NCBI RefSeq assembly: GCF_014653115.1 | Contig: NZ_BNAD01000003.1 | Span: 124,001 to 188,000 of the forward strand | Direction of reading: 5' to 3' | From: Nocardioides flavus (ex Wang et al. 2016) | GTDB taxonomy: Bacteria > Actinomycetota > Actinomycetes > Propionibacteriales > Nocardioidaceae | DNA length: 64,000 nt | Shown here: positions 1 to 8,749 of the stretch, one piece after another | Layout of the letters: every line of letters begins with the position of its first letter | Numbering within the stretch: position 1 is the first letter of the stretch | Position numbers and translations under genes: made by a program | Notes under the pieces: generated by a model | What the model was told of the DNA's origin: nothing | Database searches by the model: none | Seen by the model: only the letters and a program-made list of their open reading frames with translations

Positions 1-1706
1 TCGACGAAGCCGAGGGCGGCGCGGGCAGCCCACGGCAGCAGGGCGGCCACCGCGACCGTGCCGAAGCGTCCCTCGGCCCACGCGCCGGACGTCACCGGGA
101 CCAGGGCGTAGGTCAGGGCACCCCACACGACGAGCCACCGCGGCAGGCCGAGCGGGTCGACGAGGCAGCCGACCACCGCGAGCAGCCGCCAGGCGCCCCA
201 GGCGGCGACGGGCACCGCGAGCAGCATGAGGCCGGACACGACGGCGCCGGTGTTGCCGAGCAGCACGGTGGCCGCGAGGGCGAAGGGCAGGACGTAGGCG
301 GGCGCCGGGACGTCGGTGCCACTGCCGAGCGGGTGCCAGGTGGCGAGGTGCAGCTGCCACCAGTCACCGGCCGTCGCAGGCACCGGGGAGAGCGCCCCGC
401 CGGTGACCGACCCGAACGCCTCGCGCCCGGCGAGCAGCGCCATGATCCCGAAGAGGGCGAGCACCACCGCGACGGGGTTGGTGAAGAACCGGGCCACGAA
501 GCCGGTGTCGGTGAGGTAGGCGTCCTCGTCGTCGTCACCCGGCGTGGCCGGCACGCGGCGCTGCTCGCGACCCGTCGGCGACGCGGCGTCGGCCGCCTGA
601 GCCAGCCGGCGCCGCTCCGCCACGTCGGCGGCCTGGCTGGTCGCCGCCGAGGCGAGGTCGGTGACGAAGTCGAGGCCGTGGCGGTAGGGCAGCCAGGCGG
701 GTGCCAGCAGCCGGCGTACGGCCTCGTGCTGCGGCGCGGCGTCGCCGCGCAGACGCGCCCGCTCGCGTCGGGCGGCGAGCACCTGCCGTGGGCGGCCGTG
801 CACCGAGAGCGCGGCGGCCAGCTCGTCGAGCGCCTCCCCCACCGAGCGCACGGCGAGGAACCCGAGGACACGCAGCAGGGAGCCGAGGAAGAGCCGGACG
901 TACTGCCACGCGAAGCCTCGCGACGACACGTTGGCCAGCGAGGTGAAGAGCGCGGCACGGCGCTCCTGGTAGTGGGTGTGCCGACCGGTGAGGGGCGTGC
1001 GCCGGATGCCGCGGTGCGCGGCCTCGGCGTGGAAGACGACCGCCTGCGGCACCACCAGCGTGCGGTGGCCGGCCAGCGCGGCGCGCCAGCCGAAGTCGAT
1101 GTCGTTGCCGAAGATCGGCAGCTCCTCGTCGAGCCCGCCGAGGGACTCGAGCACGCTGCGGCGCACCAGCATGCCGGCGGTGTTGACCGCCAGGACCTCG
1201 CGCACCTCGTCGTGCTGGCCCTGGTCGTACTCCCCCCGCTCCAGACCAGTCTCGCGGCGACCCGTGCCGGTGATCGTCAGACCGACCTCGAGCAGGCGTC
1301 GCAGCGAGGGCCACTCACGCAGCTTCGGGCCGAGGATCGCGGCGCCCGGGTCGGCCTCGGCGGCGGCGAGCAGCTCGGCGAGCGCCGTCGGGGCGGGGTT
1401 GCTGTCGTCGTGGAGCAGCCAGATCCACTCGTCGTCGGTCCCACCCGTCGGGGTGGGCGGCGCCAGCTCGAGACCGCGCCGGACGGCTTCGGGATAGCTG
1501 GTCGAGCCCGGGACGACGGCCACCTCGTGCCGGTCGGCCCAGGCGCGGCCGAGCGCGTCACGGACCAGCTCGACGCTGTCGTCGCGGCTCGTGGTGTCGA
1601 CAGCCACGACGCGGTCCGCCGGGAGGGTCTGCCCGACCAGACCAGTCAGTACGGCTGGGAGCCATCGCGCCCCGTCATGACTGACGAGAAGCGCTGTGAC
1701 GGTCAC
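1..1706 (-). CDS. Large membrane-bound family 2 glycosyltransferase (3' end outside window)
   Basis: An inverting GT-A glycosyltransferase of cell-envelope glycan synthesis, cut by the window edge. The N-terminal 240 or so residues are a GT2 domain: a VTALLVSHDGARWLP opening strand, an HDDSN acidic motif near residue 97 and GNDIDFGWR near residue 195. Several hydrophobic helices follow (around residues 270, 405 and 450-520), so a multi-spanning membrane half is expected. The GTG start at 1706 is the first in-frame start after a stop. No strong ribosome binding site is visible. It faces whiB and fbiA in a layout that resembles the actinobacterial whiB2-fbiA neighbourhood. The sugar donor and polymer cannot be read from the sequence. 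Confidence 0.85.
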   Translation of the reverse strand, partial: MTVTALLVSHDGARWLPAVLTGLVGQTLPADRVVAVDTTSRDDSVELVRDALGRAWADRHEVAVVPGSTSYPEAVRRGLELAPPTPTGGTDDEWIWLLHDDSNPAPTALAELLAAAEADPGAAILGPKLREWPSLRRLLEVGLTITGTGRRETGLERGEYDQGQHDEVREVLAVNTAGMLVRRSVLESLGGLDEELPIFGNDIDFGWRAALAGHRTLVVPQAVVFHAEAAHRGIRRTPLTGRHTHYQERRAALFTSLANVSSRGFAWQYVRLFLGSLLRVLGFLAVRSVGEALDELAAALSVHGRPRQVLAARRERARLRGDAAPQHEAVRRLLAPAWLPYRHGLDFVTDLASAATSQAADVAERRRLAQAADAASPTGREQRRVPATPGDDDEDAYLTDTGFVARFFTNPVAVVLALFGIMALLAGREAFGSVTGGALSPVPATAGDWWQLHLATWHPLGSGTDVPAPAYVLPFALAATVLLGNTGAVVSGLMLLAVPVAAWGAWRLLAVVGCLVDPLGLPRWLVVWGALTYALVPVTSGAWAEGRFGTVAVAALLPWAARAALGFV

Positions 1707-1779
1707 CGGAGCACCCTAGCGAGGGGCTCCGCGCTCCATGAAACCGTCGACAGGGATGCTGCAGGAACTGCGGGAAGGC

Positions 1780-2037
1780 TCAGACAGCGCGCTTCTTCAG
1801 CTTGCGGCGCTCCCGCTCGGACAGACCGCCCCAGATGCCGAAGCGCTCGTCGTTCATCAACGCGTACTCGAGGCAGTCGTCACGCACCTCGCACGTCAGG
1901 CAGACCTTCTTGGCCTCCCTGGTCGAGCCGCCCTTCTCGGGGAAGAACGCCTCCGGGTCCGTCTGCGCGCACAAGGCGCGGTCCTGCCAACCGAACTCCT
2001 CGCCCTCAGGCTCGAGGAGAAACAATTCTGCTCTCAT
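1780..2037 (-). CDS. whiB: WhiB-family iron-sulfur transcription factor (WhiB/WhiB2/WhmD type)
   Basis: A small [4Fe-4S] regulator that partners the main sigma factor to control septation and developmental genes in actinomycetes. The 85-residue protein has the four cluster ligands Cys23, Cys46, Cys49 and Cys55 (the last three as CxxCxxxxxC), the GIWGG turn at residues 67-71 and a basic tail ending RRKLKKRAV. The stretch from DRALCAQTDPE to the C-terminus closely matches Streptomyces WhiB and mycobacterial WhiB2. The 144 bp gap to divergent fbiA should hold both promoters; it contains a 7 bp inverted repeat at 2071-2088. The ATG start has a weak AAGGG site upstream. Confidence 0.95.
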   Translation of the reverse strand: MRAELFLLEPEGEEFGWQDRALCAQTDPEAFFPEKGGSTREAKKVCLTCEVRDDCLEYALMNDERFGIWGGLSERERRKLKKRAV

Positions 2038-2181
2038 GGCTGACGCCCTTTCGACCCTGGTTTTCGAGACCGGACGAACACTCGTCCGACCTCACGACAC
2101 TGTGGGAATTACATGCCTGTCGTACGCGTGAAGTCAAGCCCGGATCTGATATGGCCGTTCTGCTTCCGGCAGGCTGTTCCC

Positions 2182-3210
2182 ATGCCATCATCGACGCCAG
2201 AGCTACGCCGCCTCACCGTCCTGTCCGGAGGGGTGGGCGGCGCCCGGTTCATCCAGGGCCTCCTCCACGGCCTGCGCACGGGCGTGGTGCCGGGAGGCTC
2301 CGCCGACACCGAGGTCACCGTGGTCGCCAACACCGCGGACGACTGGTGGATCCACGGGCTGAAGGTCTGCCCGGACCTCGACACCGTGATGTACACCCTC
2401 GGCGACGGCATCGACGTCGAGCGGGGGTGGGGCCGCCGCGACGAGACGTGGAGCGCCAAGGCCGAGCTCGAGGCGTACGGGGTGGAGCCGACGTGGTTCG
2501 GGCTGGGCGACCGCGACATCGCGACCCATCTCGTCCGCACCCAGATGCTGGAGGCCGGGTTCTCCCTCTCGCAGGTCACCGAGGCCCTGTGCCGGCGCTG
2601 GCAGCCCGGCGTACGGCTGCTGCCGATGACCGACGACCGGGTCGAGACCCACGTCGCGATCGCCGATCCCGAGAGTCCCAGCGGGCGCCGGGTCGTGCAC
2701 TTCCAGGAGTACTGGGTGCGGTTGCGGGCCGCGGTCCCCGCCGAGACCGTCGTCGTGGTCGGCCAGGACGCGGCCACCCCCGCCCCCGGCGTGCTGGACG
2801 CGATCACCGGCGCCGACCTCGTCGTCCTCCCGCCGTCGAACCCGGTCGTCTCGGTGGGCACGATCCTCGGCGTGCCCGGCGTGCGCGAGGCGGTCCGGTC
2901 CACGCCGGCGCCCGTCGTGGGGCTCTCCCCCATCGTCGGCGGCTCCCACGTGCACGGCATGGCGGCCCAGATGCTGGCGAGCATCGGCGTCGAGGTCGAC
3001 GCCGGGGCCGTCGGCGCCCACTACGGTGCACGCTCCGCCGGCGGCGTGCTGGACGCCTGGCTGGTCGACGAGCGCGACGCCGACCAGGTCGCGGGGCTGG
3101 AGGCCGCCGGGCTGCGCGCGCAGGCCGTGCCGCTGATGATGGACGGCCCCGACGCCACGGCGGCGATGGCGGCCGCGGCCGTCTCGGTCGCGGCCGGCCA
3201 CCCGGCGTGA
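2182..3210 (+). CDS. fbiA: 2-phospho-L-lactate transferase (coenzyme F420 biosynthesis)
   Basis: CofD/FbiA joins the activated phospho-(enol)pyruvate or lactate moiety to Fo, giving (dehydro)F420-0 in the cytosol. The protein opens with the family signature LTVLSGGVGGARF and has NTADDWW near residue 50, as well as PSNPVVSVGTILG and SPIVGG motifs. The length, 342 residues, is normal for the family. An in-frame start exists at 2113, but conservation begins after 2182 and the extra residues look unrelated, so 2182 is chosen. The stop overlaps the start of cofE (GTGA), indicating translational coupling. FbiC and FbiD are not in the window. Confidence 0.93.
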   Translation: MPSSTPELRRLTVLSGGVGGARFIQGLLHGLRTGVVPGGSADTEVTVVANTADDWWIHGLKVCPDLDTVMYTLGDGIDVERGWGRRDETWSAKAELEAYGVEPTWFGLGDRDIATHLVRTQMLEAGFSLSQVTEALCRRWQPGVRLLPMTDDRVETHVAIADPESPSGRRVVHFQEYWVRLRAAVPAETVVVVGQDAATPAPGVLDAITGADLVVLPPSNPVVSVGTILGVPGVREAVRSTPAPVVGLSPIVGGSHVHGMAAQMLASIGVEVDAGAVGAHYGARSAGGVLDAWLVDERDADQVAGLEAAGLRAQAVPLMMDGPDATAAMAAAAVSVAAGHPA

Positions 3211-4217
3211 GCACGCGGCTCGAGGCCTGGGCGCCCGACGGCTTCCCGGAGGTGGCGGCCGGCGACGACCTCACGACCCTGGTGCTCGCCGTCCTGGGCG
3301 GCGGCGCCGGCCTCGCGGACGGCGACGTCGTGTGCGTGACCAGCAAGGTGGTGAGCAAGGCCGAGGGCCGCACCCGGAGGGGTGGGCGCGAGGCCGCCAT
3401 CGAGGAGGAGACCGTCCGCGTCGTGGCCCGCCGCGGCGCGACCCTGGTCGTGCGCAACCGGCTCGGGCTGACCATGGCCGCCGCGGGCGTCGACGCCTCC
3501 AACGTCGCCACCGGGTCGGTCGTCCTGCTCCCCCTGGACCCGGACGCGTCGGCGCGGGCACTGCGTCGCGCCGTCCACGAACGCACCGGCACCAACGTCG
3601 CCGTGGTGGTCACCGACACCTCCGGGCGCGCGTGGCGCGAGGGCCAGACCGACATCGCGATCGGCGCCGCCGGGCTGCTCGTCGCCGAGGACTTCGCCGG
3701 TCGCACCGACCGGCACGGCAACGCCCTCGCCGTCACCCTCCCGGCGGTCGCCGACGAGATCGCCGGTGCGGCCGAGCTGGTGCAGGGCAAGCTGGGCGGG
3801 CGGCCGGTCGCCGTGGTCCGCGGCCGGGCCGACCTGGTGCTGCGGCCCGGGGAGGACGGGCCGGGCGCCGCGTCGCTCGTGCGGCCCGACGGGGCCGACC
3901 TCTTCGGCTGGGGCGCCCGCGAGGCTGTCGTACGGGCCCTGGCCGGCGACGACGCGGACCTGGCCGCGTTCGGCGAGCCCGTGGCGCCCGACGAGCTGCA
4001 GGCGGCGCTCGGCCGGGTGGTCGGCGGCGGGGCCGGCCTGTCGTCGACGCTGCTGCTGACCTTCGACGAGGAGCCCGGTCAGGTGGTCCTGCGGCTGCCG
4101 GCGGACGCCGGACGCGCCGCGGTGGAAGCCGTCTGCTTCGCCCACGGGTGGCGGCTCGCGGTCTGGGAGCAGGCGGGGAGCGACGTCGTGTGCCACGTCT
4201 CACCCGTGACTACGTAG
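3207..4217 (+). CDS. cofE: Coenzyme F420-0:L-glutamate ligase, lacking the FbiB nitroreductase domain
   Basis: Adds L-glutamates to F420-0 using GTP. The first 245 or so residues are a CofE domain, with VCVTSKVVSKAEGR, VVVTDTSGRAWREGQTDIAIG and EDGPGAASLVRP. Mycobacterial FbiB is about 448 residues and carries a C-terminal FMN nitroreductase domain that reduces dehydro-F420-0. This protein stops at 336 residues, and its last 90 residues are too short and lack recognisable nitroreductase motifs. A separate reductase would therefore be needed. The GTG start overlaps the fbiA stop, giving a two-gene operon. Confidence 0.9.
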   Translation: MSTRLEAWAPDGFPEVAAGDDLTTLVLAVLGGGAGLADGDVVCVTSKVVSKAEGRTRRGGREAAIEEETVRVVARRGATLVVRNRLGLTMAAAGVDASNVATGSVVLLPLDPDASARALRRAVHERTGTNVAVVVTDTSGRAWREGQTDIAIGAAGLLVAEDFAGRTDRHGNALAVTLPAVADEIAGAAELVQGKLGGRPVAVVRGRADLVLRPGEDGPGAASLVRPDGADLFGWGAREAVVRALAGDDADLAAFGEPVAPDELQAALGRVVGGGAGLSSTLLLTFDEEPGQVVLRLPADAGRAAVEAVCFAHGWRLAVWEQAGSDVVCHVSPVTT

Positions 4218-4268
4218 ACTCTGCCAGCGCAGACCTACCCAGCACTCGACCGAGAGACACCGAGCACC

Positions 4269-5006
4269 GTGGCCAAGCAGGCAAAGACCGACCGTCAGGC
4301 GGTCATCGACTCCATCCGCTCCCAGCAGTCCAAGCGCGAGAACCGGCGCGGCATGGCCATCGTCGGCGTGTGCGTCCTGGTCGCCGTGCTGATCGTGGGG
4401 GCCGCCGCGTTCAAGCCGGTCAAGGACTGGTGGGACCTGCGGGCCTACGCCTCCGACTCGCTCGGCGAGATCGGCGCCGAGGCGTCGGTCTGCCAGGACG
4501 TCACCACCAAGTCCGCCGAGGGCAGCCAGGACCACGTCGAGGTCGGCACACCCCTGAGCTATCCCGATGCCCCGCCGGCCTTCGGCCAGCACTGGAACAT
4601 GTGGGACAGCATGGACCGCAAGCTCTACACCACCTCGGACCGTCCCGAGCTCGGCGAGCTGGTGCACAACCTCGAGCACGGCTTCACGATCCTCTGGTAC
4701 GACGAGACGATCGCCGAGGACTCCGAGCAGATGGACGTGCTGCGCGGCATCGCCTCCAAGCTGCAGGGCACCGACAACCTGCGCGACAAGTTCAAGGCCG
4801 TGCCGTGGACCTCCGAGGACGGCAAGGCCTTCCCCGACGGCCAGCACGTGGCCTTCACCCACTGGTCGCTCGGTGGCGTCGGCGAGACCGACCCGTCCAA
4901 GCAGGTCGGCGTCTGGCAGTACTGCTCCGACGTCAGCGGCGCGGCCCTGGAGCAGTTCATGGAGGACTACCCCTACATGGACTCCCCGGAGCCGAACGCC
5001 GTCTGA
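4269..5006 (+). CDS. DUF3105 single-pass membrane protein
   Basis: An actinobacterial membrane protein of unknown function. It has a basic cytoplasmic N-terminus (residues 1-28), one transmembrane helix (about residues 29-48) and an extracytoplasmic DUF3105 domain. That domain contains the histidine-rich signatures AFGQHW, LVHNLEHGF and AFTHWS, spaced in a way that could bind metal. Start is GTG at 4269. Only 3 bp separate it from the next gene, so the two are probably cotranscribed. The function remains unassigned; the family is usually found near cell-envelope genes, which fits this neighbourhood. Confidence 0.85.
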   Translation: MAKQAKTDRQAVIDSIRSQQSKRENRRGMAIVGVCVLVAVLIVGAAAFKPVKDWWDLRAYASDSLGEIGAEASVCQDVTTKSAEGSQDHVEVGTPLSYPDAPPAFGQHWNMWDSMDRKLYTTSDRPELGELVHNLEHGFTILWYDETIAEDSEQMDVLRGIASKLQGTDNLRDKFKAVPWTSEDGKAFPDGQHVAFTHWSLGGVGETDPSKQVGVWQYCSDVSGAALEQFMEDYPYMDSPEPNAV

Positions 5007-5009
5007 GGC

Positions 5010-5747
5010 GTGACCGTCCCCGGCACGTTCTCCGAGGTGCTCGCCGCACAGCTCCGGCGGGACCCGGGTCGACCGCTGGTCACGTTCTACGACCACGCCA
5101 CCGACGAGCGGGTCGAGCTGTCGGTGACGACCTACGCCAACTGGGTGGCGAAGGCGTCGGGCCTGCTCACCGACGTCGCGGACCTCGAGCGCGGCATGTC
5201 GTTGCGCATCGACCTGCCGCCGCACTGGCTCTCCCCGGTGTTCCTCGGCGCGGCCTGGACCGTGGGCCTGCGGGTCACGACCTCGGACGAGCCGGACGCC
5301 GTGGTGTGCGGTCCCGACGGGCTGCAGCGCTGGGCCTCGCGGGCGGCGACGATGCCTGTGCTCGCATGCAGCCTGCGCCCGCTGGGCGTACGGTTCGCCG
5401 ACCCGCTGCCGGCCGGGGTGCTCGACGTCGGGGTGGAGATCTGGTCGCAGCCCGACGGCTTCACCGCCTGGGACCCGCCCACCGCGGACGACCCCGCCAC
5501 CGACGACCTGAGCCAGCGCGCGCTCCTCGGCGCCTCCGATCGCTCCGACGACCTGACGGCCGCCGTCGGGAGTGGTCTCACCGACGGCGGCCGTCTTCTC
5601 TCGGTGGCCGACCCGGCTTCCCCACCAGGAATGGCCACCTTCACCGAGCCCCTCGTCCGAGGGGGCTCGCTGGTCCTCGTCCGCAATCCCGACCCGGAGC
5701 GTCTCGACGACGTCTTCGACGCCGAGCGGGCGACAGCCCGGGCCTGA
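5010..5747 (+). CDS. TIGR03089 family protein
   Basis: A 245-residue protein of the actinobacterial TIGR03089 family, which looks like a remnant of the N-terminal part of AMP-binding enzymes and has no proven activity. The opening (FSEVLAAQL, PLVTFYDHATDERVELS, TYANWVAKASGLL) and the ending (GGSLVLVRNPDPERLD) are the recognisable family blocks. No adenylation signature (SGTTG-like) is present, so catalysis as a ligase is unlikely. Start is GTG, 3 bp after the DUF3105 gene. It converges on the amidase gene with about 20 bp between stops. The coding sequence contains a 15 bp perfect inverted repeat (5555-5595), reported separately. Confidence 0.8.
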   Translation: MTVPGTFSEVLAAQLRRDPGRPLVTFYDHATDERVELSVTTYANWVAKASGLLTDVADLERGMSLRIDLPPHWLSPVFLGAAWTVGLRVTTSDEPDAVVCGPDGLQRWASRAATMPVLACSLRPLGVRFADPLPAGVLDVGVEIWSQPDGFTAWDPPTADDPATDDLSQRALLGASDRSDDLTAAVGSGLTDGGRLLSVADPASPPGMATFTEPLVRGGSLVLVRNPDPERLDDVFDAERATARA

Positions 5748-5768
5748 TCGCGCGTTGCGGTCCTCGCC

Positions 5769-8504
5769 TCACCCGGCCAGGTCGAAGGCCCCCAGTCCCT
5801 CACCGAGCACCCGCGGGCTGGAGACGCCCTTCTTGCGCCCGGGGTAGACGTACGCCACGCCGCTGGCCCGGTCCCGCACGACGTAGTCGCTCGTGCCCTT
5901 GAGTGCCATGTCCTGCACCCGGAGCACCCAGTCGAAGCCGGAGAGGTCCGCAGGGAGACCGGCGGGCGTGGAGACGCCGCCCTGGACCGGCACCGCGGTG
6001 GCGAAGCCGCTGCCGTTGCCCCTCCAGACCATCAGCTGACCGCCGGAGGGAGTCCCGACGAGATCGGGGAGCCCGTCGCCGGTCACGTCGCCGACAGCGG
6101 TGATGCCGTCGACGGTGTTCCAGCCTCCACCGAGCACGCGACCCGGGGCGAGCGCACCGGTGCCGTTGCCGGAGAACAGCCACAGCTGCCCGGAGGTGTC
6201 GCGGGCGAGCACGTCGCCGAAGCCGTCGCGGTCGACGTCTCCCGCGTTGAGGATCCGGTCCATCCCGGCGAACGAGACGCCGGTGTCGATGGGAGCGCCG
6301 AGCTCGAAGGTGTCGCGGTTCGCCACGACGACGAGCTGCTTGCCGGCCACGCCGATGAGGTCGGCGCCCGCGCCGTCCACCATGTTGACCCCGGTGATCC
6401 AGCGCATCGTCTTCAGGTTCGTCGCGGGGCCCAAGGCGGCGCCGAAGGTGCCGTCGCCGCGCCCGGGCATGAGCATCATCTTGCCCGCCGAGCTGCGCGC
6501 GACGATGTCGGTGCGGCCGTCGCCGTTGAAGTCGCCGGCGACCATGCGGTTGAACGTGCTCCACCTCCCTGCCACCCGCTGTGCGGGGGCGAACCGTCCG
6601 GTGCCGTAGCCGGTCTGGAGGAACACCCGGTTCTTGGTGCGCAGCAGCAGGTCGGCACGACCGTCGCCGTTGACGTCGCCGGCCCCGACCATCTGGCGGT
6701 AGCCGCCGTAGCCCTTGCGGGTGGCCTTGCGGGCGAAGCCGCCCTTGCTGGTCCCCAGGAGGGTGGTGAGCCGGCCCTTGAAGCGGGCCACCAGGTCGTT
6801 GCGGCCGTCACCGTTGATGTCGCCCGCCGCGGTGATGAGCGAGTAGCCGCGCAGCGACATCTTGCGGGTGGTGGCGCCGAACCTCCCGTTGCCCTTGCCC
6901 GCTCGCACCCGGACGACGCCGGACTTGTCGACGGTGACCAGGTCGGCCCGGCCGTCACCGGTCAGGTCGGGCGAGACCAGCACGTCGGCGCGCTTGTCCC
7001 AGCCGCGCTTGCCGACCACGAGACGCTTCTGGAACGAGGTGAGGCCGCCGGTCGGCAGGACCAGGCCGCGCCCGTCGGCGGCCCGGCGGACGACGAGGTC
7101 CGGGTAGGGCGAGGCGTCGAGGTTGTTCTGGGGGTTGGGCGCGGAGATCGCGATCGGCGTCGGGCCGGCCGGCGGGGCGGGTGCGGCCGTCGATGCGTAC
7201 GAGCGGATCGTCGGCAGCTGGGCGTACAGGTACTTGCCCGGGCACGCCGTGGAGCCGGCGTCGCGGTGGCCGTTGATGGCCGCGAAGGTGCGGCTGCCGA
7301 TCTTCTGCGACGTCGAGGCGGGGTCGACGCCGTGCAGCGACAGCTTCCAGGCGAACAGCGCGCCGTAGGCCCGCAGCATCGCGTCCGTCGGCTGGACCAC
7401 GTCGAAGTTGCCGATGGCCGACATCGCGAACGAGTACTGGTTGTAGTTGAGCGTGTGCGCGCCGACGACCGGGCGGTCGATGCCGCCGAAGCGACCCTCC
7501 CAGATCCGGCCGAAGCGGTCGACGAGGAAGTTGTAGCCGATGTCGCTCCAGCCGCGGGACTTCACGTGGTAGGCGTAGATGCTGCGCAGGATCGCGGGCA
7601 CCTGTGCCTCGCTGTAGTCGTTGGCGTTGACCGTGTGGTGGACGAAGCCGCCGCTGATCGAGCCGTACCGCAGCGAGCTCTTGTCGCGGATGCTCTCGTC
7701 GGCGCCCCACTGTGCGCGGGAGAAGATCGTGGGCTGGGCGGCGGTCTTCTTGCTCGTGGCCACGGTGGCGGACTGGAGGGTGATGCCCTCTTCGGCCGCG
7801 TCGGTGCCGTCCTGCTCGGCGTACGCGTCGTCGTAGGCCCCGCTCAGGTCGTCGGAGGGCCGGTCGGCGGGGACCTCGGTCTCGTTCTTCTTCGAGGCGC
7901 CCGGGTCGACCAGCGCCAGGGAGAGGTCCCCCGGCAGTGCGGCGTCGTTCGTGACGGCCTCGACCTGGACCTCGTCGACCTCACCGACGAAGGTCGGCTC
8001 GGTGCCGGGGCGCGCGTTCGCACCCTCGGGGCTGTCGGGGTTCGGCGCGTGGTCGTCGTGGTACTGCAGGTACTCCCAGCCCGACCAGGTGTCGCCGGTG
8101 CGCGTGCGGACGCGCAGCGTGATCTCGTCCTCCGCCACCTGCTCCCCTGCGTCCCAGGTGACGCCGACGGCCGCGAAGTCGGTGACCGGCTGCGGCTTGC
8201 TCAGCACGCGGTCGGTGGTGGCGCCCTCGGCGACCGTACGGCCGCGGAGGCCGGAGAACCCACCCGCGGCACCGGTGAGCGGCACCTCGGTGACGGTGGG
8301 CGTCACCGGGGCGGTCGGCACGGTGGCCGACACCAGCTCGGCGGGCGAGGACTGCCCGGTGGTCGCGGAGCCCTGGCCGCCGGGGGTCTCCCCGACGATG
8401 TCGAGGGACACCACGCCGGAGGCGGGCGTGAGGACGACGAGCACGACACCCAGTGCCAGCACCTGCTGGCAGAGGGTGACGAGACGGGCCTGAAGAGGAC
8501 GCAT
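5769..8504 (-). CDS. Secreted PGRP-type N-acetylmuramoyl-L-alanine amidase with FG-GAP repeats
   Basis: A predicted cell-wall hydrolase that cuts the lactyl-amide bond between MurNAc and the stem peptide. ATG at 8504 is chosen because it sits 7-8 bp from an AGGAG and is followed by a typical signal peptide (about residues 1-35). A Thr/Ser/Ala-rich region and a beta domain come next. A PGRP/Amidase_2 domain (about residues 265-430) has zinc-ligand candidates in FVHHTVN and in NGHRDAGSTACPG. The rest is a run of FG-GAP/VCBS repeats (many GDVNGDGRADL-like units), probably forming a beta-propeller that binds wall polymer or calcium. The gene lies next to the galactan operon. Direct repeats upstream may be a regulatory site. 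Confidence 0.9.
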   Translation of the reverse strand: MRPLQARLVTLCQQVLALGVVLVVLTPASGVVSLDIVGETPGGQGSATTGQSSPAELVSATVPTAPVTPTVTEVPLTGAAGGFSGLRGRTVAEGATTDRVLSKPQPVTDFAAVGVTWDAGEQVAEDEITLRVRTRTGDTWSGWEYLQYHDDHAPNPDSPEGANARPGTEPTFVGEVDEVQVEAVTNDAALPGDLSLALVDPGASKKNETEVPADRPSDDLSGAYDDAYAEQDGTDAAEEGITLQSATVATSKKTAAQPTIFSRAQWGADESIRDKSSLRYGSISGGFVHHTVNANDYSEAQVPAILRSIYAYHVKSRGWSDIGYNFLVDRFGRIWEGRFGGIDRPVVGAHTLNYNQYSFAMSAIGNFDVVQPTDAMLRAYGALFAWKLSLHGVDPASTSQKIGSRTFAAINGHRDAGSTACPGKYLYAQLPTIRSYASTAAPAPPAGPTPIAISAPNPQNNLDASPYPDLVVRRAADGRGLVLPTGGLTSFQKRLVVGKRGWDKRADVLVSPDLTGDGRADLVTVDKSGVVRVRAGKGNGRFGATTRKMSLRGYSLITAAGDINGDGRNDLVARFKGRLTTLLGTSKGGFARKATRKGYGGYRQMVGAGDVNGDGRADLLLRTKNRVFLQTGYGTGRFAPAQRVAGRWSTFNRMVAGDFNGDGRTDIVARSSAGKMMLMPGRGDGTFGAALGPATNLKTMRWITGVNMVDGAGADLIGVAGKQLVVVANRDTFELGAPIDTGVSFAGMDRILNAGDVDRDGFGDVLARDTSGQLWLFSGNGTGALAPGRVLGGGWNTVDGITAVGDVTGDGLPDLVGTPSGGQLMVWRGNGSGFATAVPVQGGVSTPAGLPADLSGFDWVLRVQDMALKGTSDYVVRDRASGVAYVYPGRKKGVSSPRVLGEGLGAFDLAG

Positions 8505-8550
8505 GACGAGACTCCTGCTGTGTGGGGGAAGGTCACACAAGGCAGAAGTT

Positions 8551-8574
8551 CACACCAGTCACACCAGTCACGGA
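8551..8574 (-). promoter_or_regulatory. Direct-repeat element upstream of the amidase (GTCACA-type)
   Basis: Two 9 bp direct repeats (CACCAGTCA / CACCAGTCA) sit about 50-70 bp upstream of the amidase start, with a further GGTCACAC at 8531. The 12-mer CACCAGTCACAC occurs again at 17163-17174, upstream of the galactan operon. Repeated GTCACA half-sites have been described for the cell-wall regulator MtrA in mycobacteria. That link is inference; the repeat itself is directly seen. Confidence 0.4.
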
Positions 8575-8681
8575 AGAGTTTCTGAGTAACTACAAACGTG
8601 TAATTTCCACTCGACACGCCGTTACATCGATGCAATTCTCACCCAGGATGGCACACGTTCGCCGGCAACTGGTCCGAGAAC

Positions 8682-8717
8682 AGCACTCCCGCCCCCATGA
8701 GCGGGGGCGGGAGTGCT
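8682..8717 (-). terminator. Strong hairpin terminator after the galactan operon
   Basis: A perfect 15 bp inverted repeat (8682-8696 with 8703-8717) and a 6-base loop, very GC rich, lies 33 bp after the stop of the ABC ATPase. No long T-run follows, as is usual for high-GC actinomycete terminators. It separates the operon from the amidase promoter region. Confidence 0.8.
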
Positions 8718-8749
8718 GGGACAAACGGGTCAGCCAGGCCAGGCAGACG

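Noticed and set aside
2071..2088. CGGACGA/TCGTCCG inverted repeat as a whiB operator
   Set aside because: Seven base pairs is short for GC-rich DNA and no known regulator site matches; mentioned only under whiB.
333..3200. Very long plus-strand open frame upstream of the F420 genes
   Set aside because: It is the antisense shadow of the glycosyltransferase and whiB and an alternate frame of fbiA; only its end from 3207 matches a real family (CofE).
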